Shown: in pieces, positions 40,750-49,415 of the stretch
How positions within the stretch are numbered: position 1 is the first letter of the stretch
Layout: each line of letters starts with the position of its first letter
NCBI RefSeq assembly: GCF_002946835.1
Contig: NZ_CP026652.1
Location: 2,604,001 to 2,668,000 of the forward strand
Origin: Streptomyces dengpaensis
GTDB taxonomy: Bacteria; Actinomycetota; Actinomycetes; Streptomycetales; Streptomycetaceae
DNA: 64,000 nt
Direction: 5' to 3'
The notes under the pieces: model-generated
Seen by the model: only the letters and a program-made list of their open reading frames with translations
Told to the model about the DNA's origin: nothing
Databases searched by the model: none
Made by a program: the position numbers and the translations under genes

Positions 40750-40851
40750 GCCGTACAGGCGAGTCGACGTGACGTAGATCGCCGCGCCGGGTCTCGTATC
40801 CCAAGACCGCCCGTTCATCACCACTCCACCGCGTACAGGAGAATTCAGGCC

Positions 40852-41229
40852 ATGAGCAACCCCCAGCAGCTGCGCTACAGCAAGGAGCACGAGTGGCTGT
40901 CGGTCGCCGAGGACGGCGTCTCGACGGTCGGCATCACCGAGTTCGCGGCCAACGCGCTCGGCGATGTCGTCTACGCCCAGCTTCCGGAGGTCGGTGACAC
41001 GGTGACCGCGGGCGAGTCCTGCGGTGAGCTGGAGTCGACCAAGTCGGTGAGCGACCTGTACGCCCCGGTCACGGGCGAGGTGACCGAGATCAACGAGGAC
41101 GTGGTCAACGACCCGTCGCTGGTGAACTCCGCCCCGTTCGAGGGTGGCTGGCTGTTCAAGGTACGCGTCACGGACGAGCCGGAGGACCTGCTCTCCGCCG
41201 ACGAGTACACCGCCTTTTCCGCCGGCTGA
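40852..41229 (+). CDS. gcvH: Glycine cleavage system H protein
   Basis: A 125-residue H protein from ATG 40852, with AGGAG upstream. It contains [16 protein letters not shown], the lipoyl-lysine region [20 protein letters not shown] and the [10 protein letters not shown] end. It shuttles the aminomethyl group on its lipoyl arm between the P, T and L proteins. It is 13 bp upstream of glyA, so the two are co-transcribed. Confidence 0.98.
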   Translation: MSNPQQLRYSKEHEWLSVAEDGVSTVGITEFAANALGDVVYAQLPEVGDTVTAGESCGELESTKSVSDLYAPVTGEVTEINEDVVNDPSLVNSAPFEGGWLFKVRVTDEPEDLLSADEYTAFSAG

Positions 41230-41242
41230 GGAGTCGTAGAAC

Positions 41243-42502
41243 ATGTCGCTTCTGAATACGCCCCTGCATGACCTCGACCCGGACGTGGCCGCCGCGGTCG
41301 ACGCCGAGCTGCACCGCCAGCAGTCCACCCTCGAGATGATCGCCTCGGAGAACTTCGCTCCGGTCGCGGTCATGGAGGCCCAGGGCTCGGTCCTGACCAA
41401 CAAGTACGCCGAGGGCTACCCGGGCCGCCGCTACTACGGCGGCTGCGAGCACGTCGACGTGGTCGAGCAGATGGCCATCGACCGCGTCAAGGCGCTCTTC
41501 GGCGCCGAGCACGCCAACGTGCAGCCGCACTCGGGCGCCCAGGCCAACGCGGCCGCGATGTTCGCGCTGCTCAAGCCGGGCGACACGATCATGGGTCTGA
41601 ACCTCGCGCACGGCGGGCACCTGACCCACGGCATGAAGATCAACTTCTCCGGCAAGCTCTACAACGTGGTGGCCTACCACGTGAACGACTCCGGCGTCGT
41701 CGACATGGACGAGGTCGAGCGCCTCGCCAAGGAGTCCAAGCCGAAGCTGATCGTCGCCGGCTGGTCGGCGTACCCGCGCCGGCTGGACTTCGCGGCGTTC
41801 CGTCGCATCGCGGACGAGGTCGGCGCGTACCTGATGGTCGACATGGCGCACTTCGCCGGCCTGGTGGCGGCGGGCCTGCACCCGAACCCGGTGCCGCACG
41901 CCCACGTCGTCACGACCACCACCCACAAGACGCTCGGTGGCCCGCGCGGTGGCGTGATCCTTTCGACGGCCGAGCTGGCGAAGAAGATCAACTCCGCCGT
42001 CTTCCCGGGTCAGCAGGGCGGTCCGCTGGAGCATGTGATCGCCGCCAAGGCCGTCTCCTTCAAGGTCGCCGCCTCGGACGACTTCAAGGAGCGCCAGCAG
42101 CGCACGCTGGACGGCGCGCGGATCCTGGCCGAGCGCCTGGTGAAGGCCGACGTCGCCGAGCACGGCGTGTCGGTCCTGTCCGGCGGCACGGACGTGCACC
42201 TGGTCCTGGTCGACCTGCGCAACTCCGAGCTGGACGGGCAGCAGGCCGAGGACCGCCTCCACGAGGTCGGCATCACGGTCAACCGCAACGCCATCCCGAA
42301 CGACCCGCGCCCGCCGATGGTCACCTCCGGCCTGCGCATCGGCACGCCCGCCCTCGCCACCCGCGGCTTCACGGCCGAGGACTTCACCGAGGTCGCGGAC
42401 ATCATCGCCGAAGCGCTGAAGCCGTCCTACGACGCGGAAGCCCTGAAGGCCCGGGTGTCCGCCCTGGCGGACAAGCACCCGCTGTACCCCGGCCTGAAGT
42501 AG
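41243..42502 (+). CDS. glyA: Serine hydroxymethyltransferase
   Basis: A 419-residue PLP enzyme from ATG 41243. Key blocks are [32 protein letters not shown], the PLP lysine in [13 protein letters not shown], and [16 protein letters not shown]. It interconverts serine and glycine with methylene-tetrahydrofolate, linking the glycine cleavage genes upstream to the serine deaminase gene downstream. Confidence 0.98.
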   Translation: MSLLNTPLHDLDPDVAAAVDAELHRQQSTLEMIASENFAPVAVMEAQGSVLTNKYAEGYPGRRYYGGCEHVDVVEQMAIDRVKALFGAEHANVQPHSGAQANAAAMFALLKPGDTIMGLNLAHGGHLTHGMKINFSGKLYNVVAYHVNDSGVVDMDEVERLAKESKPKLIVAGWSAYPRRLDFAAFRRIADEVGAYLMVDMAHFAGLVAAGLHPNPVPHAHVVTTTTHKTLGGPRGGVILSTAELAKKINSAVFPGQQGGPLEHVIAAKAVSFKVAASDDFKERQQRTLDGARILAERLVKADVAEHGVSVLSGGTDVHLVLVDLRNSELDGQQAEDRLHEVGITVNRNAIPNDPRPPMVTSGLRIGTPALATRGFTAEDFTEVADIIAEALKPSYDAEALKARVSALADKHPLYPGLK

Positions 42503-42508
42503 TTCATA

Positions 42509-42566
42509 CATTCCGTACGTATACGAGCATTCCGTACGTACATTCGTACGAAATGTACGAATGTAC
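42509..42566. promoter_or_regulatory. AT-rich palindrome and direct repeats between glyA and sdaA
   Basis: A perfect 12-bp inverted repeat, GTACATTCGTAC (42538-42549) and GTACGAATGTAC (42555-42566), with a GAAAT spacer. Just before it CATTCCGTACGTA occurs twice, 19 bp apart (42509, 42528). The stretch is unusually AT-rich for this genome, begins 7 bp past the glyA stop and ends about 95 bp before sdaA, so an operator for sdaA is likelier than a terminator. Confidence 0.65.
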
Positions 42567-42661
42567 GGGGCGCCGCGCCCGGATCGCCACGCACACTGGA
42601 TCCGTGCGCGGCGCCCGCCCCCTGCACCACCCCCCGCGCCACCCCCGCTGTGAGGAGTCCC

Positions 42662-44029
42662 GTGGCCATCTCGGTCTTCGACCTGTTCTCGGTCGGCATA
42701 GGCCCGTCGAGCTCCCACACGGTGGGGCCGATGCGCGCTGCGCGGATGTTCGCCCGCCGTCTGCGCAATGAGGACCTGCTGCCGTCGGTGGCCTCCGTCC
42801 GCGCCGAGCTGTACGGCTCCCTGGGCGCGACGGGCCACGGCCACGGCACCCCGAAGGCGGTGCTGCTCGGCCTGGAGGGCGCCTCACCGCGGACGGTCGA
42901 CGTGGAGGGAGCCGACGACCGCGTCGAGCGGATCAAGTCGTCGGGCCGCCTCAGCCTGCTCGGCGAGCACGAGATCGCGTTCTCCTTCTCCGACGACCTG
43001 ATCCTGCACCGCCGCAAGGCCCTGCCGTACCACGCGAACGGCATGACGGTCTTCGCGTACGACGCCGCGGGCGAGCTGGTCCTGGAGAAGACGTACTACT
43101 CCGTGGGCGGCGGCTTCGTGGTCGACGAGGACGCGGTCGGCGAGGACCGCATCAAGCTGGACGACACGGTCCTGAAGTACCCCTTCCGCACGGGCGACGA
43201 GCTGCTGCGGCTGACCCGCGAGACGGGCCTGTCGATCTCCGCCCTAATGCTGGAGAACGAGCGGGCCTGGCGCACCGAGGACGAGATCAGGTCGGGTCTG
43301 CTGGACATCTGGCGCGTGATGCAGTCCTGCGTCGCGCGCGGCATGTCCCGCGAGGGCATCCTGCCGGGCGGCCTGAAGGTCCGGCGCAGGGCCGCCGTCT
43401 CGGCCCGCCAACTCCGGGCGGAGGGCGACCCGTTGGCCCACGCCATGGAGTGGATCACGCTCTACGCGATGGCGGTGAACGAGGAGAACGCGGCGGGCGG
43501 CCGGGTCGTGACGGCCCCGACGAACGGTGCTGCCGGCATCATCCCCGCGGTCCTGCACTACTACATCAACTTCGTGCCGGGCGCCGACGAGGACGGGGTG
43601 GTCCGCTTCCTGCTGGCGGCGGGCGCGATCGGCATGCTCTTCAAGGAGAACGCGTCCATCTCGGGCGCCGAGGTCGGCTGCCAGGGCGAGGTCGGTTCGG
43701 CCTGCTCGATGGCGGCGGGCGCGCTCGCCGAAGTCCTGGGCGGCAGCCCCGAACAGGTCGAGAACGCCGCCGAGATCGGCATGGAACACAACCTCGGCCT
43801 GACCTGCGACCCGGTCGGCGGCCTCGTCCAGATCCCCTGCATCGAGCGCAACGGCATGGCCGCGGTGAAGGCCGTCACGGCCGCCAGGATGGCCATGCGC
43901 GGCGACGGCTCCCACAAGGTGTCCCTGGACAAGGTCATCAAGACCATGAAGGACACGGGCGCGGACATGAGCGTCAAGTACAAGGAGACGGCGCGGGGCG
44001 GGCTGGCGGTGAACATCATCGAGTGCTGA
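42662..44029 (+). CDS. sdaA: L-serine ammonia-lyase (iron-sulfur, single chain)
   Basis: A 455-residue protein from GTG 42662 ([20 protein letters not shown]), with GAGGAG just upstream. It joins the beta domain ([28 protein letters not shown]) with the catalytic alpha domain ([55 protein letters not shown]), whose cysteines hold the 4Fe-4S cluster; it ends VNIIEC. It deaminates serine to pyruvate and ammonia. Its last 69 bp are duplicated 9 kb downstream, so its 3' end may have been replaced when the flanking island entered. Confidence 0.97.
   Translation: MAISVFDLFSVGIGPSSSHTVGPMRAARMFARRLRNEDLLPSVASVRAELYGSLGATGHGHGTPKAVLLGLEGASPRTVDVEGADDRVERIKSSGRLSLLGEHEIAFSFSDDLILHRRKALPYHANGMTVFAYDAAGELVLEKTYYSVGGGFVVDEDAVGEDRIKLDDTVLKYPFRTGDELLRLTRETGLSISALMLENERAWRTEDEIRSGLLDIWRVMQSCVARGMSREGILPGGLKVRRRAAVSARQLRAEGDPLAHAMEWITLYAMAVNEENAAGGRVVTAPTNGAAGIIPAVLHYYINFVPGADEDGVVRFLLAAGAIGMLFKENASISGAEVGCQGEVGSACSMAAGALAEVLGGSPEQVENAAEIGMEHNLGLTCDPVGGLVQIPCIERNGMAAVKAVTAARMAMRGDGSHKVSLDKVIKTMKDTGADMSVKYKETARGGLAVNIIEC
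43961..44029 (+). repeat. Left copy of the 69-bp direct repeat (sdaA 3' end)
   Basis: This stretch encodes [14 protein letters not shown] then LAVNIIEC and the stop. It matches 52902-52970 at 64 of 69 positions; four of the five differences are synonymous and one changes Ser to Thr. Identity stops exactly after TGA. This is what an attachment site at a gene end looks like. Confidence 0.85.
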
Positions 44030-44036
44030 GGAGATG

Positions 44037-44079
44037 GGCCCTGACCTGCGTGTTCGAGTCTTTCGGCGCTGTCAGGGCC
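44037..44079 (+). terminator. Possible terminator after sdaA
   Basis: GGCCCTGAC (44037-44045) and GTCAGGGCC (44071-44079) are perfect 9-bp arms with a 25-base loop, starting 8 bp after the sdaA stop. It differs from the hairpin following the right-hand repeat copy. Confidence 0.5.
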
Positions 44080-44127
44080 TTCCCTGCTCACGCGGCGGAA
44101 AGTCCCTGGAATCTAGAGACCATCCCC

Positions 44128-44322
44128 GTGTACAACGCAGCCCGTAGCGTCGTCGACGCGATGCGCCACCGCAGCCGCATCGGCGAGACCATCGCCCTGT
44201 CCGCGCTCGGCCGCCACCTGCGCCGGAGCGGACGCGGCGGGGTCAGCGAACTCCAGTACATCGCACGCGAGTTGCGCTCTCTCTCCGTCGTCCGCCCCGC
44301 CGTGGAGGCGGTGCTCGCCTGA
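44128..44322 (+). CDS. Unrecognised small ORF in the island's left edge
   Basis: A 64-residue frame from GTG 44128 (VYNAARSVVDAMRHRSRIGE) ending SVVRPAVEAVLA. It is basic and probably helical, with no signal or membrane segment and no clear ribosome-binding site. It could be a fragment of a larger gene disrupted at the island boundary. The rest of the 44030-44446 gap holds only the hairpin and no supported gene. Confidence 0.3.
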   Translation: MYNAARSVVDAMRHRSRIGETIALSALGRHLRRSGRGGVSELQYIARELRSLSVVRPAVEAVLA

Positions 44323-44446
44323 TGGCCAACCCCACCCGCGACACCACCACCGGCAGCGGGCATCGGCGCGGCCACGCCGCGACCGCGGCGCCGACCTGGT
44401 CGTGATCGGGAACCGCCCACGCGCGCGGGCCCATGGACCGCCGCGC

Positions 44447-46147
44447 TCAGACCACGATCTTGCGCGGGTTGAAGTTGCCGCCCGGGTCGGCGGCGCCGAA
44501 GAGGCCCGACATGATCGCGACGCCCTGCGTCGAGATGTCCTCCTCCAGCCACGGCGCGTGCTCCAGGCCCACCCCGTGGTGGTGCGAGATTGTGCCGCCG
44601 GCATCGAGGAACGCCTGCTGGATCGCGCGCTTGACCGTGTCGTACTCGCCGAGCGGGTCGTCACCGAACACAAAGGCGAAAGTGAAGTAGAGGCAGGCTC
44701 CAGAGTGGTACGAGTGCGACATATGCGACATCGTCCAGCCCTTGCGGCCGATCTTCTCGTAGGCGCGGTCGGCCGCCTCGTAGACCGCCGCGTGGATGCC
44801 GCGCAGCTTCGACCACGGACCGGCGGTCTCGCTCACGTCGCCGGCGGCACCGCGGTCGAGCAGGAAGTCGCGGATGTACGGCGTGTCGAACTTCTTCTGG
44901 TCGTAGAGCGCACCGGGTCCCTTACCGACGCCGATGCCGTGATGCTTGCGCACGATCCGGTCAGCGAGCGACTTCTGCCGCTTCGCGTGCGCCTCGCCGC
45001 CCTCGAAGCCGATGAAGGAGAGGCACATCTCGTCGAGGTTCCAGCCACGCCTCTTGAGATACGCCATGAGGCCGGCCTGTGCCTTCTTCTGGATGCCCTT
45101 CGACTCCTTGCTCGTCGCCAGGGAGAAGCCCGTCTCGTGCGCGTCCGAAATACGGGTGACCGAGGGCGAGACGTCGCTCTCGGCGATCTCCTGCATCGCG
45201 GCGAGGCCGTGGTCGAGGTTCTTGAAGAAGTAGGCGTAGATGCCACGCCTCTCGGGGAGCCGGTGCACCTGCACCGTGACCTCGGTGATGACGCCGAGCC
45301 GCCCCTCCGAGCCCACTACCATCTCCCGCACGCTCGGCCCGGTTGACGCGCTCGGAACGGCACGGATCACGAGGACTCCGCCGGCCCGCACGACACGCAG
45401 TCCCTTGACGATGTCCGCGATGTCGCCGTACTTGTCCGACTGCATGCCGGACGAGCGCGTGGCGACCCACCCGCCGAGCGTCGAGTGGGTGAACGAGTCG
45501 GGGAAGTGCCCCATCGTCCAGCCGTCCCGGTTGAGTTGAGCCTCAAGATCAGGGCCCAGCGCCCCGGCCTGGATGCGCGCCAGGCCGGAGTCGGCGTCGA
45601 TCTCCAGCACCCGGCCCAGGCGGCCGAGGTCGAGTGAAACGACCACCCGCGACTCGTCCGGGTGCGGCTCGAGGCTGCCCGCGATATTGCTGCCGCCCCC
45701 AAAGGGGATGATCACGGCGTCCGCCTCGACGGCCGCGTCGACGACGCTTTGCACCTCCGCCTCGTCGGCCGGGTAGACGATCACATCGGGACTGCGCGCG
45801 ATCTCGCCGGCTCGGATGCGAACCAGGTCACGCAGGCTCTTGCCGTACGTGTGGACGACCCGGGACAGGTCGTCGACGACGGTGTTCCCGGCTCCGACGA
45901 TGCCGCTCAGGACCGTGACGAACTCCTCCGGTGCCCTTGAGGCCGGCACCTTCAACTCCGAGAAGTCGGGCCGTTCGGTGCGCTCGCCCGCCCAGAGATC
46001 GAGACCGACGGCCTTCTGTACGAACGGTGCGAAACCGGGCTTGTCCTCGTGATGGAAGCCGACGCCTTCCACGCCCCAGCCCCACCACTTCATGTGTTTC
46101 ACATCGCCCGTGCGAATTGCGTCGGTGCGGCGGGTGGGTTCGGTCAC
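44447..46147 (-). CDS. Alkyldihydroxyacetonephosphate synthase-like FAD enzyme
   Basis: A 566-residue FAD-binding-4 protein whose GTG start (46147) overlaps the acyltransferase stop as GTGA. It opens with the family's HMKWWGWGVEG, has the FAD loop PFGGGSNIAGS (148-158), the HFPDS (214-218) and STLGGWVATRSSGMQSDKYG (222-241) blocks, a HSYHSGACLYFTF segment with the expected Tyr, the His triad SHHHGVG (522-524) and a C-terminal NFNPRKIV. In animals this enzyme swaps the acyl group of acyl-DHAP for a fatty alcohol, forming the ether bond. All hallmark motifs are present; the bacterial substrate is inferred. It is last in the leftward operon. Confidence 0.92.
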   Translation of the reverse strand: MTEPTRRTDAIRTGDVKHMKWWGWGVEGVGFHHEDKPGFAPFVQKAVGLDLWAGERTERPDFSELKVPASRAPEEFVTVLSGIVGAGNTVVDDLSRVVHTYGKSLRDLVRIRAGEIARSPDVIVYPADEAEVQSVVDAAVEADAVIIPFGGGSNIAGSLEPHPDESRVVVSLDLGRLGRVLEIDADSGLARIQAGALGPDLEAQLNRDGWTMGHFPDSFTHSTLGGWVATRSSGMQSDKYGDIADIVKGLRVVRAGGVLVIRAVPSASTGPSVREMVVGSEGRLGVITEVTVQVHRLPERRGIYAYFFKNLDHGLAAMQEIAESDVSPSVTRISDAHETGFSLATSKESKGIQKKAQAGLMAYLKRRGWNLDEMCLSFIGFEGGEAHAKRQKSLADRIVRKHHGIGVGKGPGALYDQKKFDTPYIRDFLLDRGAAGDVSETAGPWSKLRGIHAAVYEAADRAYEKIGRKGWTMSHMSHSYHSGACLYFTFAFVFGDDPLGEYDTVKRAIQQAFLDAGGTISHHHGVGLEHAPWLEEDISTQGVAIMSGLFGAADPGGNFNPRKIVV

Positions 46148-46872
46148 GGACGGTCTCCTTCAGGTATGACGACGTGGGGTGAGGCGGCAATCGCGCCGAG
46201 GATGCGGTCGGAGTTCTCCTCGGTCAGGGTGACAATCGCCGTGCGGATGCGTTCGGTGAACTCGCTCACCGACTCTCCGGGAAAGGCAGTGAGCGGTTCA
46301 CCGAAGACAACCCCGACGGGAAGGCGGCCCGGTTTTGGCCACTTCGATCCGCGAGGATGCGCCGCGTGCGCGCCGATGACCGCGACGGGGAGCACCGGCA
46401 CCTCGGCCGACGAGGCGAGCGCCGCCGCCCCCGGCTTGAACGTCCCGAGTGATCCGTCGCGCGAGCGGGTTCCCTCGGGAAAGATCAGGAGCGGCACTCC
46501 CCGGTTCAGCAAAGCCTTGGCGCTCACTCTGCGCGCGTTCTTTCCGGTGCGGTCGACCGGGAAGGCGTTGAAGAAGAGAGCCGTGAGGCCGCGCCGCCGC
46601 CACACGTCGAAAAAGTAGTCGGCGGCGGCTCCCACCGCGAGGTAGCGCGCCAATCGGCGGGGCAGCGCGCCCATGATGAGTGGCGTGTCGAGGTGCGAAG
46701 TGTGATTGGCGACGACGACATACACGCCCTCGACGTTCTCCAAGCGCTCGCGCCCAAGTACCGTGACGCTGGTCACCCTCCAGACGACGGGCTTCAGCAG
46801 CCCCCGCTGCGCGACGAAACGCGCCGCGGCGTGAGGGCGTGAGGTGAAACGGTCGCGCATCGTCGCGGGCAT
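46144..46872 (-). CDS. PlsC-type 1-acylglycerol-3-phosphate acyltransferase
   Basis: A 242-residue protein from ATG 46872 (MPATMRDRFTSRPHAAARFV). It has the acyltransferase motifs NHTSHLD (56-62, HxxxxD), the FNAFPVDRTGKNARR block and FPEGTRS (131-137), with hydrophobic stretches that place it at the membrane. It should acylate a lysophosphatidate or DHAP-type acceptor. Overlap with the AGPS-like gene indicates a shared lipid pathway: it could make acyl-DHAP before, or esterify sn-2 after, the ether step. Confidence 0.9.
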   Translation of the reverse strand: MPATMRDRFTSRPHAAARFVAQRGLLKPVVWRVTSVTVLGRERLENVEGVYVVVANHTSHLDTPLIMGALPRRLARYLAVGAAADYFFDVWRRRGLTALFFNAFPVDRTGKNARRVSAKALLNRGVPLLIFPEGTRSRDGSLGTFKPGAAALASSAEVPVLPVAVIGAHAAHPRGSKWPKPGRLPVGVVFGEPLTAFPGESVSEFTERIRTAIVTLTEENSDRILGAIAASPHVVIPEGDRP

Positions 46873-46911
46873 CCGCTTCCTTCCCGTGCGGGCTCGCCCG
46901 CACTGATTCCT

Positions 46912-47718
46912 TCAGTGAGTGCGACTGTCGTTGCGGCTGGACGAGATCCGTCGCGAGATCCACCGCACCGTGCGGCGCGGAAGATGACGCGTGAACCAGA
47001 TGAGCAACCGGTACCGGAAACTCGGCATGGAGATCACCCGTCCGCGCCGCACGTCGCGCAGACTCGTCTCGACGAGTCGCTCGGCGTCGAGCCAGAGGAA
47101 GTTCGGAATGCTCGACGACCGGATTCCGGCACGCGTGTGGAATTCCGTGCGGACCCAGCCCGGACAAAGTGCCGTCACGGTGACGCCCGTTCCATGCAGC
47201 TCGTTCGCCAGTCCCTCTGTGAGCGAGGTCACGAAGGCCTTGACGGCCGAATAGCTCCCCATCGTGACGAACCCAGCCGTGCTCGACACATTGACGATCG
47301 CACCGTGCCCGCGTTCGCGCATGGCCCGCCCAGCGGCGCCGGCGAGCACCAGCACCACGCGCCCCATGACCTCGATCGCCCGGTCGTGCGGAGCGGTGTC
47401 GGCCGAGGTCATCGGTGCGTGCACGCCGAAACCGGCGTTGTTCACGAGCATGTCCACCGGACGGGCGGGGTCCTCCAGCCGGGCGGCGACACGCTCGACG
47501 TCGGCGCGATCGGACAGGTCGGCGGACAGCACCTCGACGGCACGGCCCCGGGATTCGAGCTCGACCGCCATCCGGCCGAGCCGCTCCCTGTCGCGCGCCA
47601 CCAGGACAAGGTCCCATCCCCGGTCTGCCAGAGCGCGCGCGAACGCTGCTCCTATACCCGACGTAGCACCGGTGACAAGTGCGACTCCCGTACGGTTCAG
47701 CATAGTTTCATACGACAT
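46912..47718 (-). CDS. Short-chain dehydrogenase, possible acyl/alkyl-DHAP reductase
   Basis: A 268-residue SDR from ATG 47718 (ATG 47703 is an alternative). It has ALVTGATSGIGAAFARALA, LVNNAGFGVHAP, the catalytic block VNVSSTAGFVTMGSYSAVKAF and LCPGWVRTEFH. The C-terminal segment (RYRLLIWFTRHLPRRTVRW) is basic and amphipathic, suggesting membrane contact as in DltE/ketone reductase-like lipid SDRs. It heads the leftward operon; reduction of the 1-alkyl-DHAP ketone is the natural role here but is inferred from context. Confidence 0.85.
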   Translation of the reverse strand: MSYETMLNRTGVALVTGATSGIGAAFARALADRGWDLVLVARDRERLGRMAVELESRGRAVEVLSADLSDRADVERVAARLEDPARPVDMLVNNAGFGVHAPMTSADTAPHDRAIEVMGRVVLVLAGAAGRAMRERGHGAIVNVSSTAGFVTMGSYSAVKAFVTSLTEGLANELHGTGVTVTALCPGWVRTEFHTRAGIRSSSIPNFLWLDAERLVETSLRDVRRGRVISMPSFRYRLLIWFTRHLPRRTVRWISRRISSSRNDSRTH

Positions 47719-48587
47719 CTACTCGACATCCGAATTCCCCGCTCGTAGCTATTGCATGGGGTGGCGAGCGGGGTCCACGCCGTCGAGCCCGACACCGGCC
47801 TTCCGAGCCACCTGGTCAACAACCCGCTTCTGCACGGGAACTCGAAGATCCGAGAAAGCTTCCGTGTGCGATGTCCGACGAGCCAACCCAGGTGAATCGC
47901 TACGGTCGTGCAGCAGCCGATGGCTGACTCCTCGCGCATGACACACCCTTCTTTTCTCGGCTCATGCCGTTAGACCGGGCAGGCATCGATCCTGTGACAC
48001 GAGTTTCCGCACATGCTCATGCGGACTCAGGAATCGCCCTATGACCACAGGCCCTCATCGCGCGCTGTGCCGGCGTGGGTGTCCCGCCGAAAGTGCGCAG
48101 TTCTCCGATGGGACGAGGCCGCGCAGCTGAGCGATGCCCAGCAAGGCCCGGCGCACGCTGCCTGCACTGACACGCCGAGACGCTGCTCCGATACCGCAGG
48201 ATCTCCCGTTCTTCCCGGCAGGGGCCGGTAAATGCAGGGCTCACGTTGCGGCGGTCGGCGCCGTTGCCAGAGGTGTCGAACCCGGCAGCCGACTGGATCC
48301 ACCTGCGCTGTATCCGGCAACGCCCCGGTTGCAGGCCGGCCCTCGTGATCGCGGCACTGCCCCGCCCATCAGTGTGAAAGGCCTCGACACCGACACCAGG
48401 CGCCGTCATGATCGGTCGGTCTGCCCCGAATCGTCCCTGCAGCAGCACCATCCGCCTCCATGCGGAACCGGGCCACGTGTCACAGATCCGCCGGTTGCCC
48501 GGTCTCACGTGATAGCCCCCGACAGCTTTCGCACGTTCCGGGGCCTCTGCAGAGTTACCCCCCGCTCCCGCCCCAGAAAGCCCGTGC
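47719..48587. other. 869-bp divergent control region of the island
   Basis: Between the two divergent operons no reading frame has recognisable protein features; those present are overlapping, Arg/Pro/Ser-rich and lack ribosome-binding sites. The stretch must contain both operon promoters. A few fragments could be relics of lost genes (for instance of an integrase), but I could not identify any. The rightward operon starts without a strong ribosome-binding site. Confidence 0.55.
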
Positions 48588-49415
48588 ATGAACTCAAACG
48601 ACGAGGCGACGACCGCGCCGCCCGAGACAGCGGGCTTCGACGTGCGTGAGTTCGCCCGTACTGCACACGGCAGCCACCGCGGAACGCTCGACCTCGGGTC
48701 GTTCGCCGAAGAGCCGCTCGACACCGAATCCGTCCGGCTCGTTCGCGCGCTGCGCGACATGGAACGTGCGACGCTGCCCCGCGTGCGCGACGTCCTCGTC
48801 ACGGCGACACACAAGGACGCCCGGGTCACCGCGTTCCTCACCACGTGGATGTTCGAGAGATTCTGGATCGCCGACGCCCTCGATGCCGTCCTGGATGCTT
48901 CTCCCGCCGCCCGCGACCTCCCTTCGAGCGCCGGCCCGGCACGGTGGGTACTGGCGGAGCGCCGCGAGCGCCGTGGCCCGATCCGTCGCTCCCTCATCGC
49001 CAACATCACCGGCACGCAGATCGTCGCCGAACACGTGACGACGAGCCTCGTGGACGAATGGATCACGCAGGCGGCCTACCGGCGTCTGGCCGGAGTGTCC
49101 CCCGCCGTGGCGTCGATCATCAACCCCGTGGTGGAGATCAAGCAGCGCCACATCCGCTTCCTCGCCGAGGAGTCGGAGCGGCGGCTCGGGCGCTCGGTCC
49201 GCGCCCAGCGCATCACCCGTCGCGCCCTCCGGCACTCCGCCTGGCCGCTCGGCTCGGTCGATCGCTCCAAGCACGAGCGCACCTTCTTCGAACGCCATGT
49301 CTTCGGCGACCAGAGCGGACGGGCCGAGGCGGGCCGTATCCGCGCGATGGTCGCCGCGCTCCCCGGCATCGGTCCCGGTGTCGCATCCACCGTGGAATCG
49401 AGGCTCCTTCCGTGA
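48588..49415 (+). CDS. Ferritin-like protein with degenerate diiron site
   Basis: A 275-residue helical protein from ATG 48588. It aligns along its length with the island's other ferritin-like protein: FERFWIADALDAVL against EEFWHGEALAAVL, DEWITQAAYRRLA against NEWSATAAYHRLA, KQRHIRFLAEESERRL against ETKHVAFYASQARERL. By that alignment Glu59, Glu157 and His188 remain but the other ligands are changed (Arg91, Ile94, Lys185), so it should not hold two irons. It may be a non-catalytic partner. Its stop and the next start overlap as TGATG, so it is translationally coupled to the reductase gene. Confidence 0.8.
   Translation: MNSNDEATTAPPETAGFDVREFARTAHGSHRGTLDLGSFAEEPLDTESVRLVRALRDMERATLPRVRDVLVTATHKDARVTAFLTTWMFERFWIADALDAVLDASPAARDLPSSAGPARWVLAERRERRGPIRRSLIANITGTQIVAEHVTTSLVDEWITQAAYRRLAGVSPAVASIINPVVEIKQRHIRFLAEESERRLGRSVRAQRITRRALRHSAWPLGSVDRSKHERTFFERHVFGDQSGRAEAGRIRAMVAALPGIGPGVASTVESRLLP

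Noticed and set aside
42538..42566. A transcription terminator for glyA
   Set aside because: The stem is AT-rich and weak compared with other terminators here, has no U-tract, and belongs to a wider set of direct repeats; an operator is likelier.
43961..44029. A tRNA-gene attachment site for the island
   Set aside because: No cloverleaf or tRNA-like sequence was seen at either end; the duplicated segment is protein-coding sdaA DNA.
48017..49066. A 349-codon minus-strand frame over the island centre and the first ferritin-like gene
   Set aside because: No recognisable domain, Arg/Ser-rich, and antisense to a conserved gene; no ribosome-binding site.
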